DNA from: Thermoplasmata archaeon
GTDB lineage: Archaea > Thermoplasmatota > Thermoplasmata > Thermoplasmatales > Thermoplasmataceae
Reading direction: 5' to 3'
Assembly (NCBI GenBank): GCA_021794355.1
Contig: JAJYRA010000031.1
Location: 47,462-111,461, forward strand
DNA: 64,000 nt
A program made the position numbers and the translations under genes. Below the pieces are notes generated by a model. It made no database searches. It had not been told where the DNA came from and was given only the letters and a program-made list of their open reading frames with translations. Position 1 is the stretch's first letter; each line of letters starts with the position of its first letter. This document shows, one piece after another, positions 1 through 9,162 of the stretch.

Positions 1-64
1 AACCGGCAAAGAGGACTATTATAATAATAGCAAAGAACAATGCGAGATCAACATTTGTAAACAT
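1..64 (-). CDS. solute:sodium symporter-type permease, N-terminal fragment
   Basis: Only the first 21 codons lie in the window; the gene runs off the left edge. The start ATG overlaps the stop of the upstream DUF3311 gene (TAATG), so the two are translationally coupled. The visible peptide begins MFTNVDLALFFAIIIIVLFA, a hydrophobic first membrane segment. DUF3311 proteins are commonly encoded just before solute:sodium symporter (SSS) permeases, so that identity is inferred from context and not from the fragment itself. The substrate cannot be told. Confidence 0.55.
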   Translation of the reverse strand, partial: MFTNVDLALFFAIIIIVLFAG

Positions 65-273
65 TAGCTCGTCACCTTCCTTTTTCTTTCACTATTTTCG
101 ATAAAATAGACCACTGACGTAAGGGCTGCTGCAATAAATATCCATACAAGTTGATACCAATAAAAGAAAGGTATCCCTCCCAATTCTGGGTTAACCCTTG
201 CATATATTGTTACCCCTGCCACCATAAAAAAATATGGCAAAGCCAAAAGTATATACTTAACTACAGGACTCAT
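64..273 (-). CDS. DUF3311 small membrane protein
   Basis: A 69-aa protein with two predicted membrane helices (about residues 6-25 and 39-60) and a charged C-terminal tail (ENSERKRK). A conserved-looking PYFFM and an FFYWYQLVWI segment match the DUF3311 family, whose members usually sit directly upstream of sodium/solute symporters and may be accessory subunits. Its stop overlaps the start of the next gene. A TATA-like stretch at about 293-300 lies 24 nt before the ATG, consistent with a leaderless mRNA for this pair. The exact function of DUF3311 is not established. Confidence 0.75.
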   Translation of the reverse strand: MSPVVKYILLALPYFFMVAGVTIYARVNPELGGIPFFYWYQLVWIFIAAALTSVVYFIENSERKRKVTS

Positions 274-647
274 TCGAATATTACCACTTCATATTATAAA
301 AACCTATTGATGACTGTTTTCTGGTTAAATCCTTAAGCCAGAGGCTTAAATTGAGATTAAAATATGGCATATATATATGACAGTGTATTCAAGTGAGCAT
401 GTATGAAATCAGTTTCTAGTGTGACAATTTCTAAAACCCGATGAAAATCATTTATGATGGCTGTTCATATTACCGATTTCTCAAAGTTAAGGAAATTTTG
501 AGATTTACACAAAACTGAGGTTTATAGAAATCTTCGTGTGTCTTTTATCTTTAGGTATGTTCCGTGGTCCATTTCCAATTCGAGAATATAAGATATGGAT
601 TTCAGCATCTTCAAATAAGTGGCAAGAAACTTTTAATTCATTGAATG
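274..647. other. intergenic region, 374 bp
   Basis: AT-rich spacer between the symporter operon and the 3' end of the GNAT gene. The TATA-like element at 293-300 serves the minus-strand DUF3311 gene. I find no convincing ORF, tRNA or repeat in the rest. Confidence 0.5.
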
Positions 648-1613
648 TTAATCTTTTCTTGAGACTTCTCTAAAATCCTTAAAGAACATTAAATCGTCTT
701 CGCCTTCCTCAACAAACCCCATTTTTTGGTAAAGCTCAATTGCCTTTGATTGATCGTTCACCCACAATTGAAGTTCTCTATGCCCAAGATTCTTTAATTT
801 CTTCGCTAACATTACCATCAAATGACTTCCGTAACCCATATTCTGAAATTCTTTGGAGACAAATATATCCACCAGTAAAGGAGTGTTAATCCTGAAAAAT
901 TCAAAAGCACCATCACTTATAACGCACGAACCTATAATTTTACCATTATGAATTACCTTGGAAGGCGCCTTCAATATCTTTCCATAGTAACCACTGTCAA
1001 TCACCTGCGGCGTTATGTTTTTTCCATTTTTATATACCAATAGAAATTGATCTGGTGAATCGCCATAGGAGTCCAATTGAACCTCGGCCAAATCTTCCTG
1101 ATCCACCTCTTCCTGTTGTAATTCAATAAATTCCCTTTTTAGTTTGGTAAATTCGGATTCCTTTTCTTTAAGATTTTCGATAATAGTGTCAACACTGCAT
1201 ACAAGTTTTACTCTGTGAACTCTTCTGAATTCCAATTTTTCGATCTCATTAAAAAACTGCTCACCATTGAATATGCCATCAAGGATAACGAGTTTGGAAG
1301 ATTGAATTGCAATAGACTCGAACCACTTTATCATCTCCTTCCCTGTATCAACCTTATCCTTTCCATATTCTGAAAATCCCATGGAGCATAATATCCTATC
1401 ATCTACTCCAAGAGGTGGCATGATATAACCATAGGTTGACACCTTCCCTCCGGACAGAAATACTCGTGATGGTATTCTATTGTTGTTCAGCATGTCAATG
1501 AGTGGTGCGTATACCTCTTCAGCATTAACATCCTTATATTTTTCCGCTAGCAATTTTTTTTGTGACATTAAGATTTGATTCCATTCCAACTTTACGTTAT
1601 TTAATTCCTCCAT
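648..1613 (-). CDS. GNAT-family N-acetyltransferase, two-part protein
   Basis: A 321-aa protein. The C-terminal third is a GNAT acetyltransferase fold: an acetyl-CoA pyrophosphate-binding motif QNMGYGSHLM (257-266) and the late motif ELYQKMGF (283-290). The middle (about 150-175) is rich in Glu and Lys and probably forms a linker helix. The N-terminal half (1-150) is either a second degenerate GNAT-like domain or an unrecognised domain. GNAT enzymes transfer an acetyl group from acetyl-CoA to an amine; the acceptor here cannot be deduced. It is transcribed divergently from the malic enzyme gene, sharing a 49-bp promoter region. Confidence 0.8.
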   Translation of the reverse strand: MEELNNVKLEWNQILMSQKKLLAEKYKDVNAEEVYAPLIDMLNNNRIPSRVFLSGGKVSTYGYIMPPLGVDDRILCSMGFSEYGKDKVDTGKEMIKWFESIAIQSSKLVILDGIFNGEQFFNEIEKLEFRRVHRVKLVCSVDTIIENLKEKESEFTKLKREFIELQQEEVDQEDLAEVQLDSYGDSPDQFLLVYKNGKNITPQVIDSGYYGKILKAPSKVIHNGKIIGSCVISDGAFEFFRINTPLLVDIFVSKEFQNMGYGSHLMVMLAKKLKNLGHRELQLWVNDQSKAIELYQKMGFVEEGEDDLMFFKDFREVSRKD

Positions 1614-1631
1614 GAATAGATAATTTCGAAG

Positions 1632-1641
1632 TATATTTAAA
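1632..1641. promoter_or_regulatory. shared TATA-like element, possible bidirectional promoter
   Basis: TATATTTAAA lies in the 49-bp gap between two divergent genes. Its centre is about 26 nt from the malic-enzyme ATG (1663) and about 24 nt from the GNAT ATG (1613). Both are the spacings expected for leaderless archaeal transcripts. The near-symmetric sequence could act in both directions, or two overlapping TATA boxes may exist. Confidence 0.5.
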
Positions 1642-1662
1642 CAATTTTACCATATCTCCATA

Positions 1663-2997
1663 ATGAACAATGAAGAGAGAACACGGCAATTCAACAAAAT
1701 TGCAGTGGAATACTCAAGGTATTATAAGGGAAAAATAAGGAATTATCCAAATGTCCCAATCAATTCAATTCAAGATTTTTCATACTGGTACACTCCTGGA
1801 GTGGCAGAGGTTTCAAGAGTTATCAACAAAGACCCAGATCAATCTTTTGAACTCACTGGAAGGTGGAATTCCATAGGAATCATTACGGACGGAACAAGGG
1901 TTTTGGGTCTGGGAAATATTGGTCCAGAAGCAGCCATGCCTGTGATGGAAGGAAAGGCAATGCTATTCAACCTTTTTGGAGGGGTTAACGCAATCCCCCT
2001 TCCAATTAGAGTGAGTTCTGGTGATGATTTCATAAAGGTTGCCTTAGCTCTGGAACCATCATTTGGTGGGTATAATCTTGAGGATATCGAGAGCCCAAAG
2101 TGCTTCTATGTTTTAAAAGAACTACAGGAAAAACTAAACATCCCTGCCTGGCATGATGATCAGCTTGGAACTGCCTGCATTATTCTTGCAGGGTTGATCA
2201 ATTCGCTTAAAATTGTAGGCAAGAAGATCCCTGATGCCATTGTATCACTCATAGGTTCTGGTGCTGCAAACATTGCGGCTGCTAATTTAATGATCGAAGC
2301 AGGTTTTAAGGCGGAAAATATCATTATGGTCGATTCTAAAGGGATTCTCGAACCGGAAAGAGAAGATATTGATAAACTGATGATTTCAAATCCATGGAAA
2401 TACGACCTGGCATTAAAAACCAATGGGGAAAGGAGAAAGGGAGATATAGAAGAATCAATGGAGGGGGCCGACCTTGTTGTATCTGCGGCCAGATCCCAGC
2501 CTGGGTTGATAAAAGAAGAGTGGGTCAGGAGAATGAACAAAGACCCGGCCATTTTTGCATTAGCAAATCCATTGCCTGAGATCTGGCCGGACGATGCTAA
2601 AAGGGCTGGTGCAAAGATTGTTGCCACAGGAAGGAGCGATTTTCCCAATCAAATTAACAATAGCCTGGTATTTCCAGGAATATTTCGCGGAGTACTGGAT
2701 GCTAGATCCAGAGGTGTCAATTTCAGGATAATGGTTAAGGCTGCTTATGAAATAGCAGATTACGTAAAAAATCCTGAATCGGATCATATCGTTCCCACCA
2801 TGGGGGACTGGGGATTATATCCTCGGGTTGCATCATCTGTTGCAAGAGCCACTGTTGAAGAAAATCTGGCGAGGAAAAATAATAGCAAGGAGGGATTTTA
2901 CAAAATAGCATCGGAAATAATAAAAACTAACAGGGAAAACTTTGAAAAATTGATGGAGTTAAAAATAGTGAAGGAATTACCGGAGGTGGAAGAATGA
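1663..2997 (+). CDS. NAD(P)-dependent malic enzyme (malate dehydrogenase, oxaloacetate-decarboxylating)
   Basis: Converts malate to pyruvate and CO2 with reduction of NAD(P). The 444-aa protein has the usual bacterial/archaeal length and motifs: YTPGVAEVSR near residue 43 with the catalytic Tyr, TDGTRVLGLGNIG at 75-87, the metal-binding segment HDDQLGT at 164-170, and a Rossmann GSGAAN loop at 198-203. The start ATG is 26 nt downstream of a TATA-like element. Its TGA overlaps the ATG of the following acetyltransferase gene (ATGA), so the two form an operon. A link of the acetyltransferase to malic enzyme control is possible but unproven. Confidence 0.95.
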   Translation: MNNEERTRQFNKIAVEYSRYYKGKIRNYPNVPINSIQDFSYWYTPGVAEVSRVINKDPDQSFELTGRWNSIGIITDGTRVLGLGNIGPEAAMPVMEGKAMLFNLFGGVNAIPLPIRVSSGDDFIKVALALEPSFGGYNLEDIESPKCFYVLKELQEKLNIPAWHDDQLGTACIILAGLINSLKIVGKKIPDAIVSLIGSGAANIAAANLMIEAGFKAENIIMVDSKGILEPEREDIDKLMISNPWKYDLALKTNGERRKGDIEESMEGADLVVSAARSQPGLIKEEWVRRMNKDPAIFALANPLPEIWPDDAKRAGAKIVATGRSDFPNQINNSLVFPGIFRGVLDARSRGVNFRIMVKAAYEIADYVKNPESDHIVPTMGDWGLYPRVASSVARATVEENLARKNNSKEGFYKIASEIIKTNRENFEKLMELKIVKELPEVEE

Positions 2998-3500
2998 AAA
3001 CAAATGAGATTAATGTAAGAATAGCAGAAGAAAAGGATATAGAGCAATTCCTGGACCTAATAATGAGAATGAAGAGATTGAACGGAGAATTTGATTCAAT
3101 GTTTACTGCAAACGAAGGAAACCGGGAGGCCATAAAGAGTTACTACAGTCATTGTATCAGCGATAAAAAAAATTTTATTACTCTTGTGGCAGAATCAAAT
3201 CACAAAATCTATGGTCTTATAAAGGCGGAAATAAGGGAAAGGATTTCATATTTACCAAGTCAGGAAGCAAGGATCATAGATCTTTATATTATGCCGGAAA
3301 TCCGGAGGAAAAAGGTCGGCAATCTGCTCCTTGAAAAACTGTATTCTGAAATGGAAAAACGAAATGTGTCTGTAGTAACGGCTGAATTTCCTGCAAAGAA
3401 TTTGATTGCTCTGAACTTTTACGATAAAATAGGATACAGGGAAATTGGAAAGGTGTTTGGTAAATCTATAGTAGAAGAGCCGGGAGACGAAAGAGATTAA
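2994..3500 (+). CDS. GNAT-family N-acetyltransferase
   Basis: A 168-aa single-domain acetyltransferase. The acetyl-CoA-binding motif A contains RRKKVGNLLLEKL (104-116), preceded by the beta-strand IIDLYIMPEI. The C-terminal ALNFYDKIGY segment (139-148) is typical of GNAT motif B. The start overlaps the malic enzyme stop by 4 nt, indicating co-translation. It could be a RimI-like protein acetyltransferase or a small-molecule acetyltransferase; the sequence does not decide. It converges with the next gene, whose stop lies 1 nt away. Confidence 0.85.
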   Translation: MKTNEINVRIAEEKDIEQFLDLIMRMKRLNGEFDSMFTANEGNREAIKSYYSHCISDKKNFITLVAESNHKIYGLIKAEIRERISYLPSQEARIIDLYIMPEIRRKKVGNLLLEKLYSEMEKRNVSVVTAEFPAKNLIALNFYDKIGYREIGKVFGKSIVEEPGDERD

Positions 3501-3501
3501 T

Positions 3502-4449
3502 TCAGAATAACCTTGATGATTTCCACTTATTGATTATTTTTTCAGACCTGAGAAAATATTCATTCATAATTTCATTTAGTTCTCTTTGATCTTTTCCTTC
3601 CACAAAAACCAGCTTATCATCAGCTTGTTTAAATAAGCCTGAATTTTCAGCCCAGTCCAATTCGTTTCTGGAAAAAAGTGATGTGGAGACCGGATTGCCT
3701 CTTCTCATCAAGAATTTATTTTTAATGTTCTTAATCAATCTATATGAATTATATACGCTAAATTCCTCACTTTCTGAAAAGGTTTTAAATTTATTTTGAA
3801 GAGCAGCCAGTAAGCCTTCCGTGGTTATATTCTGGCTCAGATTGATCTTAGCTGGATAGGAGGAAACTGGAATAATCGAATCGGGCAAAATCTGATAAAA
3901 ATTGTAATAAACCCTATTACCTTGTACAAACCCATATTTTGTGCAGTTTTTACTGGAATTTAAATGAGGGGATTCCAGTGATTTTGATGGAAACTCATTA
4001 AAAAATTCATCCGGAAACCTCAGGGCATTCTTTATTTCATAGGATATCTCTATTACATCTATGGGACTATCTGTAACCTTTTGCTTAAGTTTAAAATTAT
4101 AACACAAATCTATGGATTCTATGGTACCCAGAGAGTCAATCTGAATTTCTGGTATGTCAGAATCGTCTACCTTTAAATTTTCAAGTTCTTCATCACTTAT
4201 CTTTATGAATTCAATGGAATCTGATTTTAGTAAGGAATAACCCATGTCCGTGATTAGGGTCTGCAATTCCTCATGAATGTCCAGCGGAATGTTTAGTTTT
4301 ATCTGATCAAGATCAAAAGGGGTAAACTTGTATTCAGCGTCCCTCCCGCTATTATTAGCGTGGTAATATGTGGAGGTTGCAGTATAAATCCTTGTTCCAA
4401 TGTTTCTTAAATCGCCTAAATATTTATTTAAAAGTCCCTTTGTGTCCAT
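3502..4449 (-). CDS. hypothetical protein, 315 aa
   Basis: I do not recognise this protein. It is soluble, without signal peptide, membrane segment or cysteine cluster. The first half is acidic with alternating hydrophobic strands (residues 45-150), and the C-terminal 100 residues look mostly helical with basic patches (RLIKNIKNKFLMRRG). Codon use and continuous reading frame support a real gene. It ends against the acetyltransferase gene and has a 438-bp spacer upstream, so it appears monocistronic. Genuine family assignment needs profile searches. Confidence 0.6.
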   Translation of the reverse strand: MDTKGLLNKYLGDLRNIGTRIYTATSTYYHANNSGRDAEYKFTPFDLDQIKLNIPLDIHEELQTLITDMGYSLLKSDSIEFIKISDEELENLKVDDSDIPEIQIDSLGTIESIDLCYNFKLKQKVTDSPIDVIEISYEIKNALRFPDEFFNEFPSKSLESPHLNSSKNCTKYGFVQGNRVYYNFYQILPDSIIPVSSYPAKINLSQNITTEGLLAALQNKFKTFSESEEFSVYNSYRLIKNIKNKFLMRRGNPVSTSLFSRNELDWAENSGLFKQADDKLVFVEGKDQRELNEIMNEYFLRSEKIINKWKSSRLF

Positions 4450-4887
4450 AGATGAGCATAACTGATTTCAAATAAATGTTTACGTTGAAAAGTACCTTAT
4501 TGAGTTAATGCCTTAGGGTAAAAATCAAATTGGTACCCATATTTCTAAACATCCTCTTTAACGATGGGGACGAAACTCATCCCATACCTAGCAGTGAATG
4601 TAACAAGATTTCTTGTCCATGTTAAAATGATCTCCACGAATCTAAAATAGTCAACAGTATTCAAATCGTGGAATGCAAAACCAATTCAATTAATGTTTAT
4701 CTGTGGTTCCTTTATGCCTGACCGCTGAACCCCAATTCCTCAGTGCCAATGACTGAAACTGTGATTTCTTGTTCATGATTAAATGACATGAATTATCGAG
4801 AAATTTCCAGGGAAGAATCTAATAATGAAAAGATTGTCCCATAAACGTTAAATAGACTCATTCTCTTGATATACTGAGGGGATATAA
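4450..4887. other. intergenic region, 438 bp
   Basis: Long spacer between divergently transcribed genes. It contains stop codons in all frames and no recognisable RNA gene. A weak ATGGG/CCCAT inverted repeat occurs near 4564-4587. The purine-rich GAGGGG at 4876-4881 sits 6 nt before the TTG start of the next gene and may be its ribosome-binding site. Confidence 0.4.
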
Positions 4888-5490
4888 TTGGCATTTAAGT
4901 CGGAGTATTATCAAAAACTTGTTATCAATGGCACAATTGAAGATCTTATGGATTTATCTGAGCAGATTAACAATGACACCACTCTGACAGAAGAGGAATT
5001 AACCTGGTTAGAAAACACCATAAGGAGTAAATTAAAATTGTTGAATGGAATAAAAATTAAGGTGGTAAATTCTGAATCAGGTACCGAAGAACAGCCCCCA
5101 CAAACCATGTATGATGATTTCGGTGGTTCTGCCATATATCAGGGGGAAGTAAACATTTACGGAGTAAAATGGAAGGTCTATATTCCGGGTGCGAAATATT
5201 TTGATTCCACCAATAAGAGGTGGTTTTATAACGAAAAAATAGCGGAAAAGCTTTCACAGATACTTCTTCCTGTAATTCCTGGTAAGTTTAAGGGTTATTT
5301 TGGGTATCCCCCATGGATACTGGGGACATCTTCAGCTCCAACAACTTATTACATACCTACGGAGGACATAGTTAACATGGCCATTGGAAGAGGTGTAATT
5401 AGAGGTTGGGAGTACCTTGTAGAGGCGGGCATCCCTAAACCATTTGTCGAGAGGCTTAAATCCAGTAGTATGGGAAACGTACTTAAATGA
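4888..5490 (+). CDS. hypothetical protein, 200 aa, first gene of the asnS-hem cluster
   Basis: Unrecognised soluble protein. The N-terminal 60 residues are predicted helical. The centre and C-terminus are rich in aromatic residues and Gly/Pro (for example GGSAIYQGEVNIYGVKWKVY and GKFKGYFGYPPW), suggesting a compact beta-rich fold. The reading frame starts with TTG at 4888; a GAGGGG element 6 nt upstream supports this. Its stop overlaps the start of the DUF309 gene (ATGA), placing it in one transcript with DUF309, asnS, hemE and hemH. Function unknown. Confidence 0.6.
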   Translation: MAFKSEYYQKLVINGTIEDLMDLSEQINNDTTLTEEELTWLENTIRSKLKLLNGIKIKVVNSESGTEEQPPQTMYDDFGGSAIYQGEVNIYGVKWKVYIPGAKYFDSTNKRWFYNEKIAEKLSQILLPVIPGKFKGYFGYPPWILGTSSAPTTYYIPTEDIVNMAIGRGVIRGWEYLVEAGIPKPFVERLKSSSMGNVLK

Positions 5491-5993
5491 GGATTATAAT
5501 AGGCGTGAAAGGAAATAAAATTCAAGCATTCCCTCATCGAAGAATCGAAAGAATTACCTCCTACGGCCGAGAATTAGATTTCTTTGATTTAAAAGAGGGA
5601 ACAATAATAGATACTCTTGATGATGAATTATTCAGGGTATACCCTGAGGAATATCATAAAGAGAATGCCCTTAAAACCTTTGGTTTAAATCAGTTTGAGG
5701 AAATGGTTAAACTTGAAAGATTCTGGGAACTCCACGAAGTATTGGAACATTATTGGAGCCAGGCAGAAAGTATCAATAAAAAAATTCTGAAAGCACTCAT
5801 AGGCATTATGGTTTCTCAGGTAAAATGGCAAATGTCTCAATATAATACATCGGAACGAATTCTGAATAGAACTATTTGTGAACTGGAACAGCTTACCGGA
5901 ATGAAAAAAGAAAACATATTAAAAGTGTCTTCCTATCCGGTGGTTTTGAGTGAAAATTTTATGTCTTCAGTAACGCAAATATATATTAAGTGA
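5487..5993 (+). CDS. DUF309 domain protein
   Basis: A 168-aa protein whose central part matches DUF309, an all-helical family. The hallmark is [12 protein letters not shown] at about residues 74-85, which carries the conserved H-E-x-L-E-x-x-W pattern, followed by a helix that contains a Q-V-K-W segment. The 70-residue N-terminal beta-rich extension is not part of DUF309. The molecular role of DUF309 is not known. It overlaps both neighbours by 4 nt (ATGA with the upstream gene; the in-frame GTG at 5990 lies in its stop region), so it is co-translated with the gene for AsnRS. Confidence 0.75.
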   Translation: MRIIIGVKGNKIQAFPHRRIERITSYGRELDFFDLKEGTIIDTLDDELFRVYPEEYHKENALKTFGLNQFEEMVKLERFWELHEVLEHYWSQAESINKKILKALIGIMVSQVKWQMSQYNTSERILNRTICELEQLTGMKKENILKVSSYPVVLSENFMSSVTQIYIK

Positions 5994-6007
5994 TCCGATG
6001 TGGGTTT

Positions 6008-7297
6008 ATGAACCAGATTTCTGAAATTCTAAATGACTCATCAATTGGAAGTACTAGGGAAGTCCGGGGTTGGGTATATCGATCAAGGACTTCGGGTAAG
6101 CTTGCATTTATCATTCTTAGGGATTCCACGAATATTATTCAATGCGTGGCCAGATCAGAAAATTTTAAGGAGGAGGATTTCAAACTATTATCCTCTTTAA
6201 CCATAGAAAGTAGTCTTTCCCTGAGTGGTACGGTAAAGAGGGATGATAGGGCCGTAACAGGATATGAATTAAATATTTTGGAATTCAAGATTTATGAAAG
6301 AAATGAGAATTTTCCGGTATCAAGGGATATATCTGAGGAATTTGAACTGGATAACAGGCATCTCTGGATTAGGAGCAGGGAATTCACATCCATCCTCAAG
6401 ATAAGATCCACAGTTTTTAATGCTTTCCGTGATTATTTCAGTGAAAAGGGATACTTTGAAGTGCAACCTCCCCTGATGGTATCCACTGCTACAGAAGGTG
6501 GTTCAACCCTTTTTAAGGTTCCTTTTTTTGGGGAAGATGCTTATCTAACACAGAGTTCCCAGTTCTATCTGGAGACATTCATATTTTCTCTGGAAAGGGT
6601 GTATACCATATCTCCAAGCTTTAGGGCTGAAAAGAGCAGAACCTGGAGGCATTTAACGGAATACTGGCACGCTGAAGCTGAGCTTGCATGGGTGAACAAC
6701 AATGAGATGATGGAAATCGAGGAGGAAATGATACATTACATCATCCGTAAGGTTATTGAAAAAAATGAGTCGGATCTCACCCTACTGAATAGGGATATTG
6801 ATACGCTGAAGGAGAGTTTAAAGCCCTTTAAGAGGATGAAATACTCTGAACTCATAGATATTTCTGAATCACTGGGAATGCCGCTTAAATATGGGGATGA
6901 TCTGGGTGCAGATGAAGAGAAGCAGATCATGTCAAATTACAAGACGCCTATATTTATTACAGACTTTCCAGCTTCCTTAAAAACCTTCTATCACCAGCCC
7001 AACCCTGAAAAAATTGACGAAATATTGTGCCATGATTTACTTGCTCCGGAGGGATATGGAGAAATTGTGGGTGGGGGAGAGAGAATATGGGATTACAAAT
7101 TACTGAAAGATAGAATCCGTGAGAGTGGGCTAAACGAAAAGGACTATTACTGGTATCTTGACCTTAGAAAGTATGGGAGTGTACCTCATTCCGGGTTCGG
7201 TTTGGGAATGGACAGGATGTGCATGTGGATAATGCATCTGGATAAAATCACTGGAGCCATAGCATATCCTAGAACCATTAGAAGATTGAGACCTTAG
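6008..7297 (+). CDS. asnS: asparaginyl-tRNA synthetase
   Basis: Class IIb aminoacyl-tRNA synthetase charging tRNA(Asn). An OB-fold anticodon-binding domain opens the protein ([16 protein letters not shown]). The catalytic core has motif 2 with [19 protein letters not shown], which is AsnRS-like; AspRS would have FRAEEHDTTRHLNE. Motif 3 is [13 protein letters not shown], and the end is [10 protein letters not shown] place the start at the ATG at 6008 because AsnRS N-termini begin close to this point; an in-frame GTG at 5990 overlapping the upstream stop would add 6 residues. It is followed immediately by hemE with no gap. Confidence 0.95.
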   Translation: MNQISEILNDSSIGSTREVRGWVYRSRTSGKLAFIILRDSTNIIQCVARSENFKEEDFKLLSSLTIESSLSLSGTVKRDDRAVTGYELNILEFKIYERNENFPVSRDISEEFELDNRHLWIRSREFTSILKIRSTVFNAFRDYFSEKGYFEVQPPLMVSTATEGGSTLFKVPFFGEDAYLTQSSQFYLETFIFSLERVYTISPSFRAEKSRTWRHLTEYWHAEAELAWVNNNEMMEIEEEMIHYIIRKVIEKNESDLTLLNRDIDTLKESLKPFKRMKYSELIDISESLGMPLKYGDDLGADEEKQIMSNYKTPIFITDFPASLKTFYHQPNPEKIDEILCHDLLAPEGYGEIVGGGERIWDYKLLKDRIRESGLNEKDYYWYLDLRKYGSVPHSGFGLGMDRMCMWIMHLDKITGAIAYPRTIRRLRP

Positions 7298-8284
7298 ATG
7301 AATTCTCTTCTTAATTCCGCATTAAATGGAGCTGAGCATGAACAGGTTCCCGTATGGTTTATGAGACAGGCAGGCAGGTATATGCCTTCATACAGGAAAA
7401 TGAGGAAAAATTTCAGTATGGAAGAAATATGCCATTCTCCACAAATGGCTGCTGAAATTACCCATGATGCAGCCCATTATCTGGGAGTAGACGCAGCAAT
7501 TATCTTCTCTGATATCATGATACCGCTGGAAAACTTGGGTTATAGAATTAAGTATGTAGAGAATGTTGGACCTATTCCGGAAAGGACGGGAAATATCAGG
7601 GAAATGTATAAATCAGAAGCATCCTCTGCCATAAGGTATTTCCGTTCCAGATACCAGGACTTACCCGTAATAGGGTTCATCGGAGGTCCCCTTACAATAG
7701 CCTCCTATATTATTGCTGGTGGTCCAGACCGGGAGTTACGAAAAACAAAGGAACTGATTCTGACAGATGAGGATAATTTCCGAACTTTGATGAACGAAGT
7801 GGTTAAGATATCACTAAATGAGGCACGAGAACAGATTCTTGCTGGAGCAGCTGCCATACAGATATTTGATAGCTGGTTGGGATTTCTTGATCCGGTAATA
7901 TCTGAGTACATTATTCTTGATTTTGTAAAGAAAATAGTTGACGGCATTAAGAAATTAAGAGGAAAGTCCATATATTTTACCACGGGTACTTCGGGTTTTG
8001 TGGAAGCATTGACCCTGTGTGGGGCTGATGTGTTAAGCCTGGACTGGAGATGCTCCCTTGGAGATGTTCATTCAGCATACCCCAATATGGGACTACAGGG
8101 AAATCTGGATCCAGTTATTCTTGCCAAATCCCTTTCAAAATCTGTTGAAAGAAGTGTAATGATTATGAAGGAAATGCAAGATTTTAACAGATATATTTTT
8201 AATCTGGGTCATGGAATACTTCCTGAAACAGATCCGGGAAATGTAAGATCTCTGGTCAAGAAACTAAAGGAGATTAAATTATGA
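7298..8284 (+). CDS. hemE: uroporphyrinogen III decarboxylase
   Basis: Decarboxylates the four acetate side chains of uroporphyrinogen III to give coproporphyrinogen III. The 328-aa protein shows the diagnostic N-terminal motif FMRQAGRYMP (21-30) and a second signature GFIGGPLTIASY near 127. Length fits the family. The ATG directly abuts the asnS stop, and the 3' end overlaps the hemH start (8281). The pair indicates a heme pathway through coproporphyrin, as expected for an aerobic archaeon with heme proteins. Confidence 0.95.
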   Translation: MNSLLNSALNGAEHEQVPVWFMRQAGRYMPSYRKMRKNFSMEEICHSPQMAAEITHDAAHYLGVDAAIIFSDIMIPLENLGYRIKYVENVGPIPERTGNIREMYKSEASSAIRYFRSRYQDLPVIGFIGGPLTIASYIIAGGPDRELRKTKELILTDEDNFRTLMNEVVKISLNEAREQILAGAAAIQIFDSWLGFLDPVISEYIILDFVKKIVDGIKKLRGKSIYFTTGTSGFVEALTLCGADVLSLDWRCSLGDVHSAYPNMGLQGNLDPVILAKSLSKSVERSVMIMKEMQDFNRYIFNLGHGILPETDPGNVRSLVKKLKEIKL

Positions 8285-9162
8285 AAACTGCACTGCTGAT
8301 GATGGCCTATGGAAGTCCTGAAAGGAAAGAGGATATAATGGAATATTTAAGGGATGTGTATAGTGGAAATGAGCCTCCAGCCTTTGCGGTGGATGAGACA
8401 AATAGCAAATATTCTAAATTCGGTTACAGGTCACCATCAAGCGATATTATAAGAAAATTTACCGCTCAGATTAGAAATGCAGTAAAGGATATGGATGTAT
8501 TTATCTCCTTCAAACACTGGAAGCCAGGTATCGATGAGGTGGTACGGAGTATTGAGAAGGATAATTATGAACGGATATTTCTTCTACCACTCTTTCCCAT
8601 AAAGAACTCAAGCATCCAGAATAGTTATATAGATCCATTTAACAATGCCTTAATTAGAATGGGATTTTCCCCTAATGTTGTAGTGGTAAACGGCATGATG
8701 CAGGCTAAAAGCCTCACAGAATACTGGATTAAAAGCCTAAGTGATAGTTACAGGGAAGGGGACATGGTTCTTTTTACCGCCCACAGTCTCCCTCACACAG
8801 TGGAACAGGAGAGAGAATACCATGATATTTTTAGGGATTGGTCAGAGCAAATTGCCAAAGCTTCCGGCGTGAAGGATTTTGCCCATGCCTTTCAGAGTAA
8901 AGGATCCTATGGAAAGACATGGCTTGAACCCAGTATATATCAAATTTTAGATAGCATTGAATCTGAAAACTATGAAGAGATACTCACGGTTCCAATCGGT
9001 TTCATCTATGATCATCTGGAAGTGTTATATGACCTGGACTATTTATTCAGCAGTAAGGTAATTGAGAGAGGGATGAAATACAGAAGAGTGGGATTGCCAA
9101 ACAATTCCCCACTGATGGTAAGGACCATACAGGAATGCGTTGAGTTGATGAAAAATGAGTAA
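8281..9162 (+). CDS. hemH: ferrochelatase (protoporphyrin/coproporphyrin type)
   Basis: Inserts ferrous iron into a porphyrin. The 293-aa protein opens with LLMMAYGSP, typical of ferrochelatases. It carries the catalytic His in FTAHSLP (H168) and the conserved Glu in DHLEVLYDLD (E247). The WLEP segment and PIGFIYDHLEVLYD resemble soluble Gram-positive enzymes, which act on coproporphyrin III; whether this one prefers coproporphyrin or protoporphyrin cannot be read from sequence alone. It has no membrane anchor and no Cys cluster. It overlaps hemE by 4 nt and the downstream gene by 8 nt. Confidence 0.93.
   Translation: MKTALLMMAYGSPERKEDIMEYLRDVYSGNEPPAFAVDETNSKYSKFGYRSPSSDIIRKFTAQIRNAVKDMDVFISFKHWKPGIDEVVRSIEKDNYERIFLLPLFPIKNSSIQNSYIDPFNNALIRMGFSPNVVVVNGMMQAKSLTEYWIKSLSDSYREGDMVLFTAHSLPHTVEQEREYHDIFRDWSEQIAKASGVKDFAHAFQSKGSYGKTWLEPSIYQILDSIESENYEEILTVPIGFIYDHLEVLYDLDYLFSSKVIERGMKYRRVGLPNNSPLMVRTIQECVELMKNE

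Noticed and set aside
2160..2648. 162-codon open frame on the minus strand
   Set aside because: Lies fully inside the malic enzyme gene, which has all family motifs; composition is that of an antisense shadow.
4711..4725. ATGCCTGACCG shared by 4712 and 29175 regions
   Set aside because: Eleven matching bases without flanking similarity; likely chance.
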